Shown here: positions 44,334-54,488 of the stretch, in pieces
Layout of the letters: each line of letters starts with the position of its first letter
How positions within the stretch are numbered: position 1 is the first letter of the stretch
NCBI RefSeq assembly: GCF_007971025.1
Contig: NZ_CP042436.1
Span: 3,038,001-3,102,000, forward strand
Direction: 5' to 3'
Length of the DNA: 64,000 nt
Source: Mucilaginibacter ginsenosidivorans
GTDB taxonomy: Bacteria > Bacteroidota > Bacteroidia > Sphingobacteriales > Sphingobacteriaceae
Notes under the pieces: model-generated
What the model saw: only the letters and a program-made list of their open reading frames with translations
Database searches by the model: none
What the model was told of the DNA's origin: nothing
Program-made: the position numbers and the translations under genes

Positions 44334-47300
44334 ATGTTTAAAAGTTTACTTCAAAAAGGAAGGACGATGTGCTTGCTGGTACTATGCACCCTTTCCTCGT
44401 TGGTAGTTACAGCCCAAACAAAGATTACAGGTAAAGTCATCGGCGGCGATGACAAGCAACCTGTAATTGGCGCTACCATCAAAATCAAAGGTACTAACAC
44501 AGGTGTTGTGACGGACGTTAATGGTAACTTTACGCTCAGCGGAAAAGTAGGCTATGTATTGATCGTATCATACATTGGCTACCAACCCAAGTCGGTTACC
44601 GTAAATTCCGCCGACCTTGGTACCATTACCCTTGAGGTGACCAACAGCACACTGAATGAAGTTGTTGTTACCGGTTACTCTTCCCAGCGTAAAAAGGATA
44701 TCGCCGGCGCTGTTGCCGTTGTTGACCTGACAGACGCTAAGAAGATCCCTACAGGTGGTAGTACAGATCAGATACTGCAGGGCCAGGCAGCAGGTGTTTC
44801 CGTAGTAACAAGCGGACAACCTGGTGGTGGTAGCTCGGTATTGATCCGTGGTATATCAAACCTTGGTAACTCTCAGCCGCTGTATGTTATCGATGGTGTT
44901 CAGACAGGCTCTATGTCGGATCTGAACCCGAACGACATCGAAAGTATCCAGATACTGAAAGATGCCTCCGCAGCTATTTATGGTGTTTCGGGTGGTAACG
45001 GTGTTATTATTATAACAACCAAGCACGGTAAAGCAGGTGCTTCGACACTTACTTACGACGCATATTATGGTACGCAGGTACCTAAAGGCGGTAACGTGTT
45101 CAACATCGCTTCGCCTGCTGGTCAGTCAAAGATCGCTTACCTTGCAGGTGACGCTACTGCTCAGCAGAAAATTTATCCGGGCGGCCCAGGCACAGTGCCT
45201 GAATATGGCTACCAGGGCCCGGGCGGTGTAGCCGGCGTAGCCGGCGGCACTGGTGCTCCGGCAGTTGGCGATCTGCTTTCGAAATATAACTTCAATGCGA
45301 GCGATCATAGCCAGGACTTCCTGATCCAAAAATTCAACCAGGCAGGTACTGATTGGTTCCACGAATTGTTTAAAGCCGCTCCAGAGCAGTATCATACCGT
45401 AACTGCCAGCGGTGCGAATGACAAAAATGCCTACTATTTTTCGTTAGGATTTCTTGATCAGCAGGGTACACAGCAGTTCAGTTATTTCAAGCGTTATGAA
45501 GCACGTATTAATACTAACTTTAATATCGCTCATAATATACGTGTAGGTGAGACTGGATACTTATTCTATTCTGAAACTCCAAGTGGTAAAGGCGCATTGT
45601 CAAACCAGAATGAAGGCGCTCCAATCTCAATGGTTTATCGCGAATTTCCTCAGATACCTGTTTATGATATCAGCGGTGTAAACTACGGCGGTGGTTACGA
45701 CGGCCCGGGTGGTGAACCTTTGGGTAATGCATCAAACCCTGTAGCACAGGCTGCACAACTTTTAAACCAACATCATAAAACCTGGAATATACAAGGTAAC
45801 GTATTTGCGGAAGTTGACTTCCTGAAGCACTTTACCGCACACATGAGTATGGGTGGTAATGTTGCGAACGATTATTACTATGGCTTCGGCACACCTCAAT
45901 ACCAGGATTATGAGTCGCACGGCGGCAGTAACTCTGTTTACGAGGGCGCCAGCTACTTCAGCAATTACAACTGGACGAATACAATAAAGTATTCCCAGAT
46001 ATTTGGCAAGCATACCGTTAATGCTTTGGTTGGTTTCGAGCAGAAACTTCGTCAGGGCAGGTATGTAGGCGGCAATGGAACACACTTGTTCTCTACCGAC
46101 CCGGCATACGCCAGCTTAAGTGCAGCAACTGCTGATAAAACTTATTTTAGCGGGCAAAATCAGCCGGAAGTTATTCAATCCTTTTTTGCTACACTCGATT
46201 ATAACTACAACAGTAAATATTATGTTAGCGCTGTAGTACGTCGTGATGGTTCTTCGAAGTTTTATCCCGGCCATCAGTGGGGTACATTCCCTGCGCTTTC
46301 ACTGGCCTGGAGAATATCCCAGGAAGACTTCCTGAAATCAGTGACCTGGATTGATGACATGAAGATCCGCGCCAGTTATGGTGTTGCCGGTAGCGACTTT
46401 AACTCCGGTGGTGCCAATGGTTACAATGCTTATGGTTCTGATCCGGGCAATGGTTATTATGCCATCAATGGAGCCGGTGTAACTTCACAGGGTTTCTTTG
46501 CATCATTTGACGGTAACGAAAAAACAAGCTGGGAAAAGGATAAAACCTTAAACTTTGGTTTGGATGCATCATTGTTCCATCATTTGGAAGTAACACTTGA
46601 TATTTATAAGAAAACCGTTAGCGGTCTATTGTTCCCAGCATCATTACCGGGTACTTTGGGCGCACCAAGTTCAAACCCGCCTTCAGTTAACAATGGTAAC
46701 GTTGAGAACAAAGGTATTGACCTGGCCGTTGCTTATCATGGCAATGTTGGTAACGATTTTAGGTTTAACGTTGGTGCTAACATTACCGCTTACAAAAACA
46801 AGGTTGTTAGTATGCCTAAAGCGTTCCAGGACGAAGCAGGCACACGTGTGCTGCCGATCGTTCGCCAGCAACCAGGCCACCCAATTGGTGCCTTCTATGG
46901 ATTTAAAACCAACGGGTTCTATAGTGCTGCTGATATAACCAATGCCAATGTGCCTAAATATGCAGGCGCTGCAGAAGGTTCATTCAAATATGTTGACGTA
47001 AATGGCGATGGCCAGATCACCGATGCTGACCGTACTTTCATTGGTAACCCTAATGCCGATTTTACTTACGGTATCAACCTGGGTGCAACATACAAGCAAT
47101 GGGATTTCTCAGCTGTGTTGTACGGTTCTTATGGCAACGATGTATACAACTACACTTTGTACTGGACCGATTTCTACGGATCGTTTAATGGTGCAAAATC
47201 GAACGACCTGTTGACAAAATCATACGGTGCTCCGGGTGTAACTAACCCGATATTGCCAATTGCAACTTATACCAATACAATGGGCTCAACCCAAACCAGT

Positions 47301-47564
47301 TCGTTTTACGTATCTTCAGGATCGTTCCTGAAAGTTAGGGTTGCTCAAATAGGTTATACATTTGATCCAAAGCTGATAAAAGCAGTAGGTGTTAACAAAT
47401 TGCGCTTATATGTGCAGGCAACCAATCCTTTCACTATTACCAAATATAAGGGCTTGGATCCTGAGCTTCCTGCAGCTGGTGGTGCGAATGATTTTGGTAT
47501 TGATTATGGTAACTACCCTAGCAACCAAAGGCAATATATAGTAGGTGTTAGTTTAACATTCTAA
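44334..47564 (+). CDS. susC: SusC/RagA-family TonB-dependent outer-membrane transporter
   Basis: 1076 residues with a signal peptide (MCLLVLCTLSSLVVTAQ). A CarboxypepD_reg-like domain (~27-110, ITGKVIGGDDKQPVIGATIKI) comes first, then the TonB-box-like LNEVVVTGYSSQRKKDI, the plug (PLYVIDGV, DIESIQILKDASAAIYG) and a 22-strand barrel ending in YIVGVSLTF. It imports oligosaccharides with SusD, powered by TonB-ExbBD. The susD gene follows after 40 bp. No FecR/sigma pair is next to it, so it is not an obvious trans-envelope signalling type. Codon use looks optimised for high expression. Confidence 0.97.
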   Translation: MFKSLLQKGRTMCLLVLCTLSSLVVTAQTKITGKVIGGDDKQPVIGATIKIKGTNTGVVTDVNGNFTLSGKVGYVLIVSYIGYQPKSVTVNSADLGTITLEVTNSTLNEVVVTGYSSQRKKDIAGAVAVVDLTDAKKIPTGGSTDQILQGQAAGVSVVTSGQPGGGSSVLIRGISNLGNSQPLYVIDGVQTGSMSDLNPNDIESIQILKDASAAIYGVSGGNGVIIITTKHGKAGASTLTYDAYYGTQVPKGGNVFNIASPAGQSKIAYLAGDATAQQKIYPGGPGTVPEYGYQGPGGVAGVAGGTGAPAVGDLLSKYNFNASDHSQDFLIQKFNQAGTDWFHELFKAAPEQYHTVTASGANDKNAYYFSLGFLDQQGTQQFSYFKRYEARINTNFNIAHNIRVGETGYLFYSETPSGKGALSNQNEGAPISMVYREFPQIPVYDISGVNYGGGYDGPGGEPLGNASNPVAQAAQLLNQHHKTWNIQGNVFAEVDFLKHFTAHMSMGGNVANDYYYGFGTPQYQDYESHGGSNSVYEGASYFSNYNWTNTIKYSQIFGKHTVNALVGFEQKLRQGRYVGGNGTHLFSTDPAYASLSAATADKTYFSGQNQPEVIQSFFATLDYNYNSKYYVSAVVRRDGSSKFYPGHQWGTFPALSLAWRISQEDFLKSVTWIDDMKIRASYGVAGSDFNSGGANGYNAYGSDPGNGYYAINGAGVTSQGFFASFDGNEKTSWEKDKTLNFGLDASLFHHLEVTLDIYKKTVSGLLFPASLPGTLGAPSSNPPSVNNGNVENKGIDLAVAYHGNVGNDFRFNVGANITAYKNKVVSMPKAFQDEAGTRVLPIVRQQPGHPIGAFYGFKTNGFYSAADITNANVPKYAGAAEGSFKYVDVNGDGQITDADRTFIGNPNADFTYGINLGATYKQWDFSAVLYGSYGNDVYNYTLYWTDFYGSFNGAKSNDLLTKSYGAPGVTNPILPIATYTNTMGSTQTSSFYVSSGSFLKVRVAQIGYTFDPKLIKAVGVNKLRLYVQATNPFTITKYKGLDPELPAAGGANDFGIDYGNYPSNQRQYIVGVSLTF

Positions 47565-47604
47565 AAAAAAGATATAATTATATAGGATTTTAAAATTTTA
47601 AATT

Positions 47605-49479
47605 ATGAAAAATTCAATGTTTAAATTTATTATCCCGGCTGCATTGGTCTTTCTTACGGTGTCTTATTCCTGTAAGAAATTACTGAACCAGCCGGTGGTA
47701 AACCAGCTAAGCCCTTCGGTTCTGGCAACCAAAGCCGGTGTGGACGGTTTACTGATTGGCGCCTATGCTACCCTGGAGATGAACTCCAACATTACTGTAG
47801 GTGGTACATGGGGCGCTTCGCCAAGTAACTGGCATTTTGGAGGCATTGCTTCTGACGACGCTAACAAGGGATCAAACGCAACTGACCAGCCCGATGCTGC
47901 TCAGATCATGAACCACAGCGTTGACGGTTCAAACCACTATGTTTTGGAAAAATGGACGGTTTGTTTGGCAGGCGTACAGCGTGCAAATGACGTTATCCGC
48001 GAGCTTCCTTTAGTACAGGACGGTTCAGTTAGCGCTGAGTATGCTAAAGAGGCAACCGCCGAAGCTAAATTTATCCGCGGCGTAATGAACCTTGAATTAG
48101 CAAAAATATTCAGGAATGTTCCTTATGTTGACGAATCGGTAACTTATTCAGCCGGTAACTATAATGTTGGTAACCCAGGCCCTATATGGGATAAGATAGA
48201 AGCCGACTTTGCCGCTGCTGTTGCTGATTTGCCTGAAACTCAAGCTCAGGCCGGCCGTGCTAATAAATATGCTGCCGAAGCATTTTTAGGTGAGGCATAT
48301 ATGTTTGATCACAATTACGCCGCAGCGAAAACTGCATTGACAGATGTGATAAACAATGGTAAAACAAATGCTGGCGTAAAATATGCTTTAAACGCCAACT
48401 TCAATGATAACTTTAATGCCAACATGAAAAATGGTCCGGAAGCAGTTTTCGCTATCCAGATGGCAGTGAATGATGGTTCAAGCGGAGCAAACGGTAACCC
48501 CGGCGACGTACTTAACTGGCCGGCAGCAGGTCCTACCGGATGTTGCGGTTTCTATCAGCCTTCGTTCACCATGGTTGACGCATTTAAGGTTGATGCCGTT
48601 ACCGGGCTTCCGTTAATAAATGCCGATGGCAGCATGGGTAATTTTGACACGACCCCGTTAAAGTCAGACCAGGGTGTTTTATCAGAGGATGCTACATACA
48701 TGCCAGATCAAACCACCCCTGTTGACCCACGTTTGGATTGGACAGCAGGTAGAAGAGGTATCCCTTTCCTTGATTACGGTATTATGCCGGGTGCAAGCTG
48801 GGCTCGTGCCCAGGGCGATGCTGGTCCGTATATCAACATGAAAAATGTCTACAAACAAAGCCAGGCTGCTACAGCGAGCCAGTCTTATGGTGGTTGGGCC
48901 CCTGGCCAGGCGTCAGCTATGAACTTTAACATGATCCGTTTTTCGGAAGTGTTGTTATGGGCTGCTGAATGCGAGGTTGAGGTTGGTAGCCAACTACAGG
49001 CACAAACTTATGTAAATATGGTACGCTCGCGTATGGCTGATCATCCTGAGAACTGGGTAAAAGGTCGTTTGACCGGTTACACCGGCGGCGATGCAGGCAA
49101 ACCAATTGTAGACAACTCTCAGAATGCAGCAAACTACAAAATTGGTTTATATACAACTCAAATCGCAACGGGTTCAAAAGAATTTGCCCGTCAGGCCGTA
49201 TGGTTTGAAAGAAGACTGGAACTTGCAATGGAAGGGAAACGTTTCTTTGACCTGCAACGTTATGACGGCTTATACGGTGGTCCTGAGCCTGCGGGTTATA
49301 TGGCCGGAGTATTAAATGCATATATCGCAAAAAATACAGCCTACCCAACAGCGTTCTTTGCAAACACAGTATTAAAGAATGCAACCTTTACCGCAGGAAG
49401 GAATGAGATCTATCCTATTCCGACAAGTGAAATCAGCTCAGAGCAAGGTGCTTTAAAACAAAATCCAAATTATCCGTGA
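47605..49479 (+). CDS. susD: SusD/RagB-family surface glycan-binding lipoprotein
   Basis: 624 residues with a lipoprotein signal (modified cysteine C23 in SYSC). The family features are in place: LLIGAYATLEM, ATAEAKFIRGVMNLELAKIF, NKYAAEAFLGEAYMF, VEVGSQLQAQTYVNMVRSR, FFDLQRYDG and NEIYPIPTSEI. It captures glycan at the surface and closes over the SusC barrel as its lid. The glycan cannot be read from sequence. A hairpin terminator follows and separates it partly from the FG-GAP gene. It is a close paralogue of the orphan SusD at 23958. Confidence 0.97.
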   Translation: MKNSMFKFIIPAALVFLTVSYSCKKLLNQPVVNQLSPSVLATKAGVDGLLIGAYATLEMNSNITVGGTWGASPSNWHFGGIASDDANKGSNATDQPDAAQIMNHSVDGSNHYVLEKWTVCLAGVQRANDVIRELPLVQDGSVSAEYAKEATAEAKFIRGVMNLELAKIFRNVPYVDESVTYSAGNYNVGNPGPIWDKIEADFAAAVADLPETQAQAGRANKYAAEAFLGEAYMFDHNYAAAKTALTDVINNGKTNAGVKYALNANFNDNFNANMKNGPEAVFAIQMAVNDGSSGANGNPGDVLNWPAAGPTGCCGFYQPSFTMVDAFKVDAVTGLPLINADGSMGNFDTTPLKSDQGVLSEDATYMPDQTTPVDPRLDWTAGRRGIPFLDYGIMPGASWARAQGDAGPYINMKNVYKQSQAATASQSYGGWAPGQASAMNFNMIRFSEVLLWAAECEVEVGSQLQAQTYVNMVRSRMADHPENWVKGRLTGYTGGDAGKPIVDNSQNAANYKIGLYTTQIATGSKEFARQAVWFERRLELAMEGKRFFDLQRYDGLYGGPEPAGYMAGVLNAYIAKNTAYPTAFFANTVLKNATFTAGRNEIYPIPTSEISSEQGALKQNPNYP

Positions 49480-49494
49480 TTTATATCGGGTGTT

Positions 49495-49534
49495 AAAAAA
49501 AGGGGAAGAGATTTTATCTCCTCCCCTTTTTTTT
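49495..49534 (+). terminator. Terminator between susD and the FG-GAP lipoprotein gene
   Basis: AAAAGGGGAAGAGA and TCTCCTCCCCTTTT arms (one mismatch) with a TTTTA-type loop and a following T-run, 16 nt after the susD stop. It could act as a partial terminator that lowers expression of the genes after susCD. Confidence 0.8.
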
Positions 49535-49567
49535 GTAGTTTTAACTGACCAATATTTACATTTCTTA

Positions 49568-52500
49568 ATGAGATACCGTTCCTATCTTTTTTATTTACTC
49601 GCGCCTGTTTTTCTGTTTTCTTGCAAGAATAATACATTATTCAAAAAGATATCTTCATCACATTCAGGTGTAACTTTTAATAATCTTATTGTCGAGAACG
49701 ACACGATAAACCCGCTTGATAAATTAAACATCTATAATGGCGGAGGTGTAGGCGTAGGTGATTTTAACGGCGACGGCCTGCAGGATATTTATTTTGCCGG
49801 TAATGCCGTTTCAAACAAGCTGTATATCAATGAAGGCGATATGCAATTCAAAGATGTTACTACTGAGGCCGGTGTTGGCGGTAAAGGAGGATGGGGACGG
49901 GGCGTTTCGGTGGTTGACATCAATAATGATGGCTGGCCTGATATATATGTATGCAATACTTTATTAAGCGATTCCACAAAACGGCTCAACCTTCTTTACA
50001 TCAATCAAGGGCCCGATAAAAATGGCGTTCCGCATTTTAAGGAAATGGCTAAAGAATACGGTTTGAATATTAATCTTTATTCAACCATGGCGTCTTTTTT
50101 TGATTATGATAATGATGGCGACCTGGATATGTACCTGGCCGTTAACGATGCGGAGTCGACGGATAATGTAAGCTTGTTTAAACCAATTATAAAAGATGGT
50201 ACCGGGCACAGTACCGGGCATCTTTACCGCAATGACTGGGACCCGGTTTTGAAGCACCCGGTATTTCATGATGTTTCCAAACAAGCCGGTATCCTTATCG
50301 AAGGTTTTGGTCATGCTGCCAGTACGGTAGATATTAACCGTGATGGATGGAAGGATATCTATGTGACCAATGACTTCCTGCCAGACAATATACTCTACAT
50401 CAACAACCACGACGGTACGTTTACCGACAAGTCGAAAGAATATTTTAAGCACACGTCGCTAAGCTCCATGGGGCAGGATATCGAAGATATTAACAACGAC
50501 GGCCTTGCCGATGTTGTGGAGCTGGATATGAACCCGGGCGATAATTACAGGAAGAAGATGTTTATGAGCCCCAATAATTACCAGGCTTTTCAGAACATGG
50601 ACCGGTATGGATACCAGTACCAGTATTCGCGTAACGTCCTCCAGATAAACCAGGGGCCGCGCATGGGGCAAAATGATTCGATCGGAGATCCGGCTTTCAG
50701 CGATATTTCTTTCATGGCCGGTGTTTCACAAACCGATTGGAGCTGGGGGCCGTTATTGACCGATTTTGATAATGACGGCTATCGCGACCTTATCATTACA
50801 AATGGTTACCCGCGCGATGTTACGGACCATGATTTTATGAATTTCAGGGCACAGTCTTATTTTATCGCCAGTAAAAAGCAGGTGCTGGACCAGATACCGG
50901 TAGTTAAAATATCAAATTTTGCCTTCAAAAATACAGGTCATCTTCAATTTAACGATGTAACAAAAAGTTGGGGATTGGGAACGCCTTCATTTTCAAACGG
51001 CGCGGTTTATGCCGACCTGGATAATGACGGCGACATGGATGTTATCATCAATAATACCAATGATGAGGCCATGATCTATAAAAATACGTCGCGCGAGAAG
51101 GATCCGAATACCAGTCATTACCTTCATATCAAGTTCGCCGGCGGGCCCAACAACAGGGATGGCATTGGTGCGTGGGCCGACATTTATTATGACCACGGCA
51201 AACACCAGGTATATGAAAACACCCCGTTCAGGGGATACCTCTCAACTATTCAGAATATAGCTCATTTTGGTCTGGGTAATGTTACGGCTATCGATTCGGT
51301 AGTGATACGCTGGCAGAACTGGAAAAAACAGGTTCTAAGAAACGTGAAAGCCGACCAGGTGTTACAGGTAAGCATAAAGGATGCCAGTGAACCATATACC
51401 TTCACACAGCCGGCAATCGACAAAAAGACATTGTTTAGCGAAGTGACCCGAATGCTTGGGGTTAATTATATACATGAGGACGAAGATGTTATCGATTTTA
51501 ATATCCAGAAGTTGTTACCTCATAAACTATCAGAATATTCACCGGGCCTGGCCGTGGGAGACGTCGACGGTAATGGTTTGGACGATATAATTGTCGGCGG
51601 GACCTCGAAGCACCCATCCCAATTATTTTTGCAAGGCGCTGATGGCAAATTCACACAACGAAATTTATTGGCATCTGGTCAAATTAAGCCTGGTGATGAT
51701 TTCAAGGACGAAGGACTGATCCTGTTTGATGCAAATGGAGACGGAAAGGCTGATCTGTATGTTGCCAGCGGGGGATACGAAAACCAGCCCGGTTCGCCCC
51801 CTTACCAGGACAGGCTTTACATCAACGACGGAAAAGGCAACTTTACCGAAGCCACTGATGCATTGCCCAAAAACTTTACAAGTAAGTTGTGTGTGCGCGC
51901 GGTTGATTACAATAAGGACGGAAAGCTTGATCTGTTCGTATCCGGCAGGGTTGATCCGTGGAATTATCCAAAGCCTGTTTCCAGCTTTATTCTTCGTAAT
52001 GACAGCAAAGACGGTCATGCAAAGTTTACCGATGTTACCCCCTCTGTCGCAAAGAGTCTGGTTAATGTCGGACTTGTTTGCGATGCGGAATTCACCGATT
52101 TCGATAACGACGGTTGGCCCGATCTGATCCTGGCCGGAGAATGGATGCCGGTAACCTTTCTGAAAAACGACCATGGTGTCTTTAAAAATGTAACTGCTAA
52201 TACTGGTATTGAAAATAAATTGGGCTGGTGGAACACCATTGCAGCAGGCGATTTCGATCATGATGGTGATATCGACTATATAGTTGGTAATACCGGCCTC
52301 AATACATTCTTCACGGCAAGCGACCAGTACCCCGCTTATATTACGGCGAAAGATTTTGATAATAACGGAAGTTATGATGCATTTCCATCAGTGTTTTTAA
52401 AAGATGAAAACGGCGAAATGAAGGAGTTTCCGGTGCACACACGGGACGACATTATAAAACAGGTGCTGATGATGCGCACAAAATATCAGAACTATAAATC

Positions 52501-53146
52501 GTTTGCCACGGCTACGATGGACGATGTGTTGCCACCTGACATGCGCAAGGGTGCATTGCGTTTGAAAGCGAATATACAGGAGTCGGTTTACCTGCGAAAT
52601 GACGGAAATGGAAAGTTTACTATGATACCATTGCCGCTGGAGGCGCAGACTTCGGAGTTATGCGGCATGGTTGTAGACGACTTTGATGGCGATGGTAACC
52701 TGGATGTCGTAATGAATGGTAATGATTATGGTACAGAACTTACTACCGGCCGTTATGATGCCTTGAATGGGCTGATGCTGAAAGGGGATGGTAAAGGCGC
52801 ATTTAAACCGCTTACTATTATGCAAAGCGGTATTTATATTCCTGCAAACGGGAAGGCCCTTGTTAAGGTAATGGGGGCAAAAGGCGATTACCTGCTTGCG
52901 GCAAGTCAAAACAGGGGGCCGATGAAGATATTTGAATTAAAAAGAGCCGTACATATAGTAAAATTACAGCCGATGGATATGTTCGCTATTATCAAATATA
53001 AGAATGGCAAGACAGCAAGGCAGGAGTTTTATTACGGTGATTCTTTCTTGTCCCAGTCGGGCAGGTACCTCAGCATTGATAGCTCAATGGCATCGGTAAC
53101 CGTAACCGATAACGATGGTCATTCAAGAAATATTCCTCTTAATTGA
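49568..53146 (+). CDS. FG-GAP/VCBS-repeat lipoprotein with UnbV/ASPIC domain (CRTAC1-like)
   Basis: 1192 residues from the ATG at 49568, which gives a lipoprotein signal (MRYRSYLFYLLAPVFLFSC, C19); the longer frame to 49490 reads through the terminator. About ten FG-GAP calcium-binding repeats with DxDxDG-type loops (DFNGDGLQDIYF, DYDNDGDLDMYL, DLDNDGDMDVII and others) form one or two beta propellers. An ASPIC/UnbV segment (GGPNNRDGIGAWADIYY ... IDSVVIRWQNW) lies near residues 530-620. It is a large surface protein that binds ligands or partners. It overlaps no gene but is 8 bp from the haloperoxidase-type gene, so co-transcribed. Confidence 0.93.
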   Translation: MRYRSYLFYLLAPVFLFSCKNNTLFKKISSSHSGVTFNNLIVENDTINPLDKLNIYNGGGVGVGDFNGDGLQDIYFAGNAVSNKLYINEGDMQFKDVTTEAGVGGKGGWGRGVSVVDINNDGWPDIYVCNTLLSDSTKRLNLLYINQGPDKNGVPHFKEMAKEYGLNINLYSTMASFFDYDNDGDLDMYLAVNDAESTDNVSLFKPIIKDGTGHSTGHLYRNDWDPVLKHPVFHDVSKQAGILIEGFGHAASTVDINRDGWKDIYVTNDFLPDNILYINNHDGTFTDKSKEYFKHTSLSSMGQDIEDINNDGLADVVELDMNPGDNYRKKMFMSPNNYQAFQNMDRYGYQYQYSRNVLQINQGPRMGQNDSIGDPAFSDISFMAGVSQTDWSWGPLLTDFDNDGYRDLIITNGYPRDVTDHDFMNFRAQSYFIASKKQVLDQIPVVKISNFAFKNTGHLQFNDVTKSWGLGTPSFSNGAVYADLDNDGDMDVIINNTNDEAMIYKNTSREKDPNTSHYLHIKFAGGPNNRDGIGAWADIYYDHGKHQVYENTPFRGYLSTIQNIAHFGLGNVTAIDSVVIRWQNWKKQVLRNVKADQVLQVSIKDASEPYTFTQPAIDKKTLFSEVTRMLGVNYIHEDEDVIDFNIQKLLPHKLSEYSPGLAVGDVDGNGLDDIIVGGTSKHPSQLFLQGADGKFTQRNLLASGQIKPGDDFKDEGLILFDANGDGKADLYVASGGYENQPGSPPYQDRLYINDGKGNFTEATDALPKNFTSKLCVRAVDYNKDGKLDLFVSGRVDPWNYPKPVSSFILRNDSKDGHAKFTDVTPSVAKSLVNVGLVCDAEFTDFDNDGWPDLILAGEWMPVTFLKNDHGVFKNVTANTGIENKLGWWNTIAAGDFDHDGDIDYIVGNTGLNTFFTASDQYPAYITAKDFDNNGSYDAFPSVFLKDENGEMKEFPVHTRDDIIKQVLMMRTKYQNYKSFATATMDDVLPPDMRKGALRLKANIQESVYLRNDGNGKFTMIPLPLEAQTSELCGMVVDDFDGDGNLDVVMNGNDYGTELTTGRYDALNGLMLKGDGKGAFKPLTIMQSGIYIPANGKALVKVMGAKGDYLLAASQNRGPMKIFELKRAVHIVKLQPMDMFAIIKYKNGKTARQEFYYGDSFLSQSGRYLSIDSSMASVTVTDNDGHSRNIPLN

Positions 53147-53154
53147 TTAAGAAA

Positions 53155-54468
53155 ATGAAACGTTTAAACCTGATTTTAGCTGCTGCTTTCGTATTGCTCC
53201 TCAGTTCCTGCACCCGCAAGAGCACCTTACCGCCGGATGCCGATGTTTTGCATGCCAATGAAGATGCGCTGACACAGGTGATCATCTACGATGTATTCAC
53301 CCCGCCTGTAGCCAGCCGGATTTACGGCTATACCAACCTGGCCAGCTACGAAGCCATGCGTTATGCCGACCCGAAACTGGCCTCGATCACCGCACAGTTG
53401 CGCGACTTTGAGAAAATGCCCGAACCACAGAAAGGCAAAAGCTACAACTATGTGCTGGCAGCCACTAAAGCCTTTTTCACCGTTGCTCATAAGGTCACCT
53501 TCTCCATCGATACGCTGAAAAGATACGAGGACAAGGTATACGGAGAATATAAAGACGCCCTGCCCGATTCCACCTATACCAATTCGATGCAGCTGGGCGA
53601 ACAGATCGGCAACACGGTACTGAAACGGGCCATGAAGGACGATTACCCCCAAACCCGTGGCAAACCCAAATACCTGGGCAGCAACAGCCCGGGCAAATGG
53701 CGCCCCACACCACCCGATTATATGGATGGGGTAGAATACTGCTGGGGCGATATGCACCCGCTGCTGGTCGAATCATCCAAAATACTGATGCCGCCACCGC
53801 CGCCGCCCTACAGCGAGGATACGACAAGCGCCTTCTTTAAACAGGCCAAACAGGTTTACGACACCAACAAACACCTGACCAAAGAACAGGAAACGATAGC
53901 CCGTTACTGGGACGATAACCCCTTTGTGGTAATGCACAACGGGCACATGATGTTTGCCGACAAGAAGATCACCCCGGGAGGCCACTGGATCGGCATCACC
54001 ACGATAGCGTGCAGGCAAAGCAAGGCCAGCGCCACCAAAACGGCCCAGGCCTATGCCCTGACCTCGATCGCCCTGTTCGAATCGTTCATCACCTGCTGGG
54101 AAGTAAAATACACCTATGCCTATGTAAGGCCGGTAACGGTGATCAACGAAAAGGTGGACCACAACTGGCTGCCGCTGCTGCAAACCCCGCCCTTCCCGGA
54201 ATACACGGCAGGGCACAGCACCATATCAGCAGCATCGGCAGTGGTACTGACGCATGAATTTGGCGACAACTATGCTTTTCATGACACCAGCGACCTGAAA
54301 TACATCGGCCTGCAGCGGGACTTCAAATCGTTCATCAAGGCCTCGGACGAGACGGCAATGAGCCGGTTCTATGGCGGCATACACTACCTGAACAGTTCGC
54401 TGCTGGGGGCCAAACAAGGTAAACAGGTAGGGGAACTCATTTGGCAAAAACTAAAACTCAATAACTGA
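53155..54468 (+). CDS. Vanadium-dependent haloperoxidase/PAP2-family lipoprotein
   Basis: 437 residues from the ATG at 53155, with a lipoprotein signal (C19 in LLSSCTRK). The three vanadate or phosphate motifs appear in order: K318-x6-R325-P326 (KYTYAYVRP), YTAGH with H354 in place of PSGH, and S403-R404-x5-H410 (SRFYGGIH). The final Asp of the SRx5Hx3D motif is absent, as in several Bacteroidota members. The family oxidises halides with peroxide or acts as acid phosphatase; which one is not settled. Base composition is much richer in GC than the genes on both sides (36/60 in 53941-54000 against 24/60 in 52381-52440 by hand count). Confidence 0.9.
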   Translation: MKRLNLILAAAFVLLLSSCTRKSTLPPDADVLHANEDALTQVIIYDVFTPPVASRIYGYTNLASYEAMRYADPKLASITAQLRDFEKMPEPQKGKSYNYVLAATKAFFTVAHKVTFSIDTLKRYEDKVYGEYKDALPDSTYTNSMQLGEQIGNTVLKRAMKDDYPQTRGKPKYLGSNSPGKWRPTPPDYMDGVEYCWGDMHPLLVESSKILMPPPPPPYSEDTTSAFFKQAKQVYDTNKHLTKEQETIARYWDDNPFVVMHNGHMMFADKKITPGGHWIGITTIACRQSKASATKTAQAYALTSIALFESFITCWEVKYTYAYVRPVTVINEKVDHNWLPLLQTPPFPEYTAGHSTISAASAVVLTHEFGDNYAFHDTSDLKYIGLQRDFKSFIKASDETAMSRFYGGIHYLNSSLLGAKQGKQVGELIWQKLKLNN

Positions 54469-54488
54469 TAATATTCCCGATATTAATT

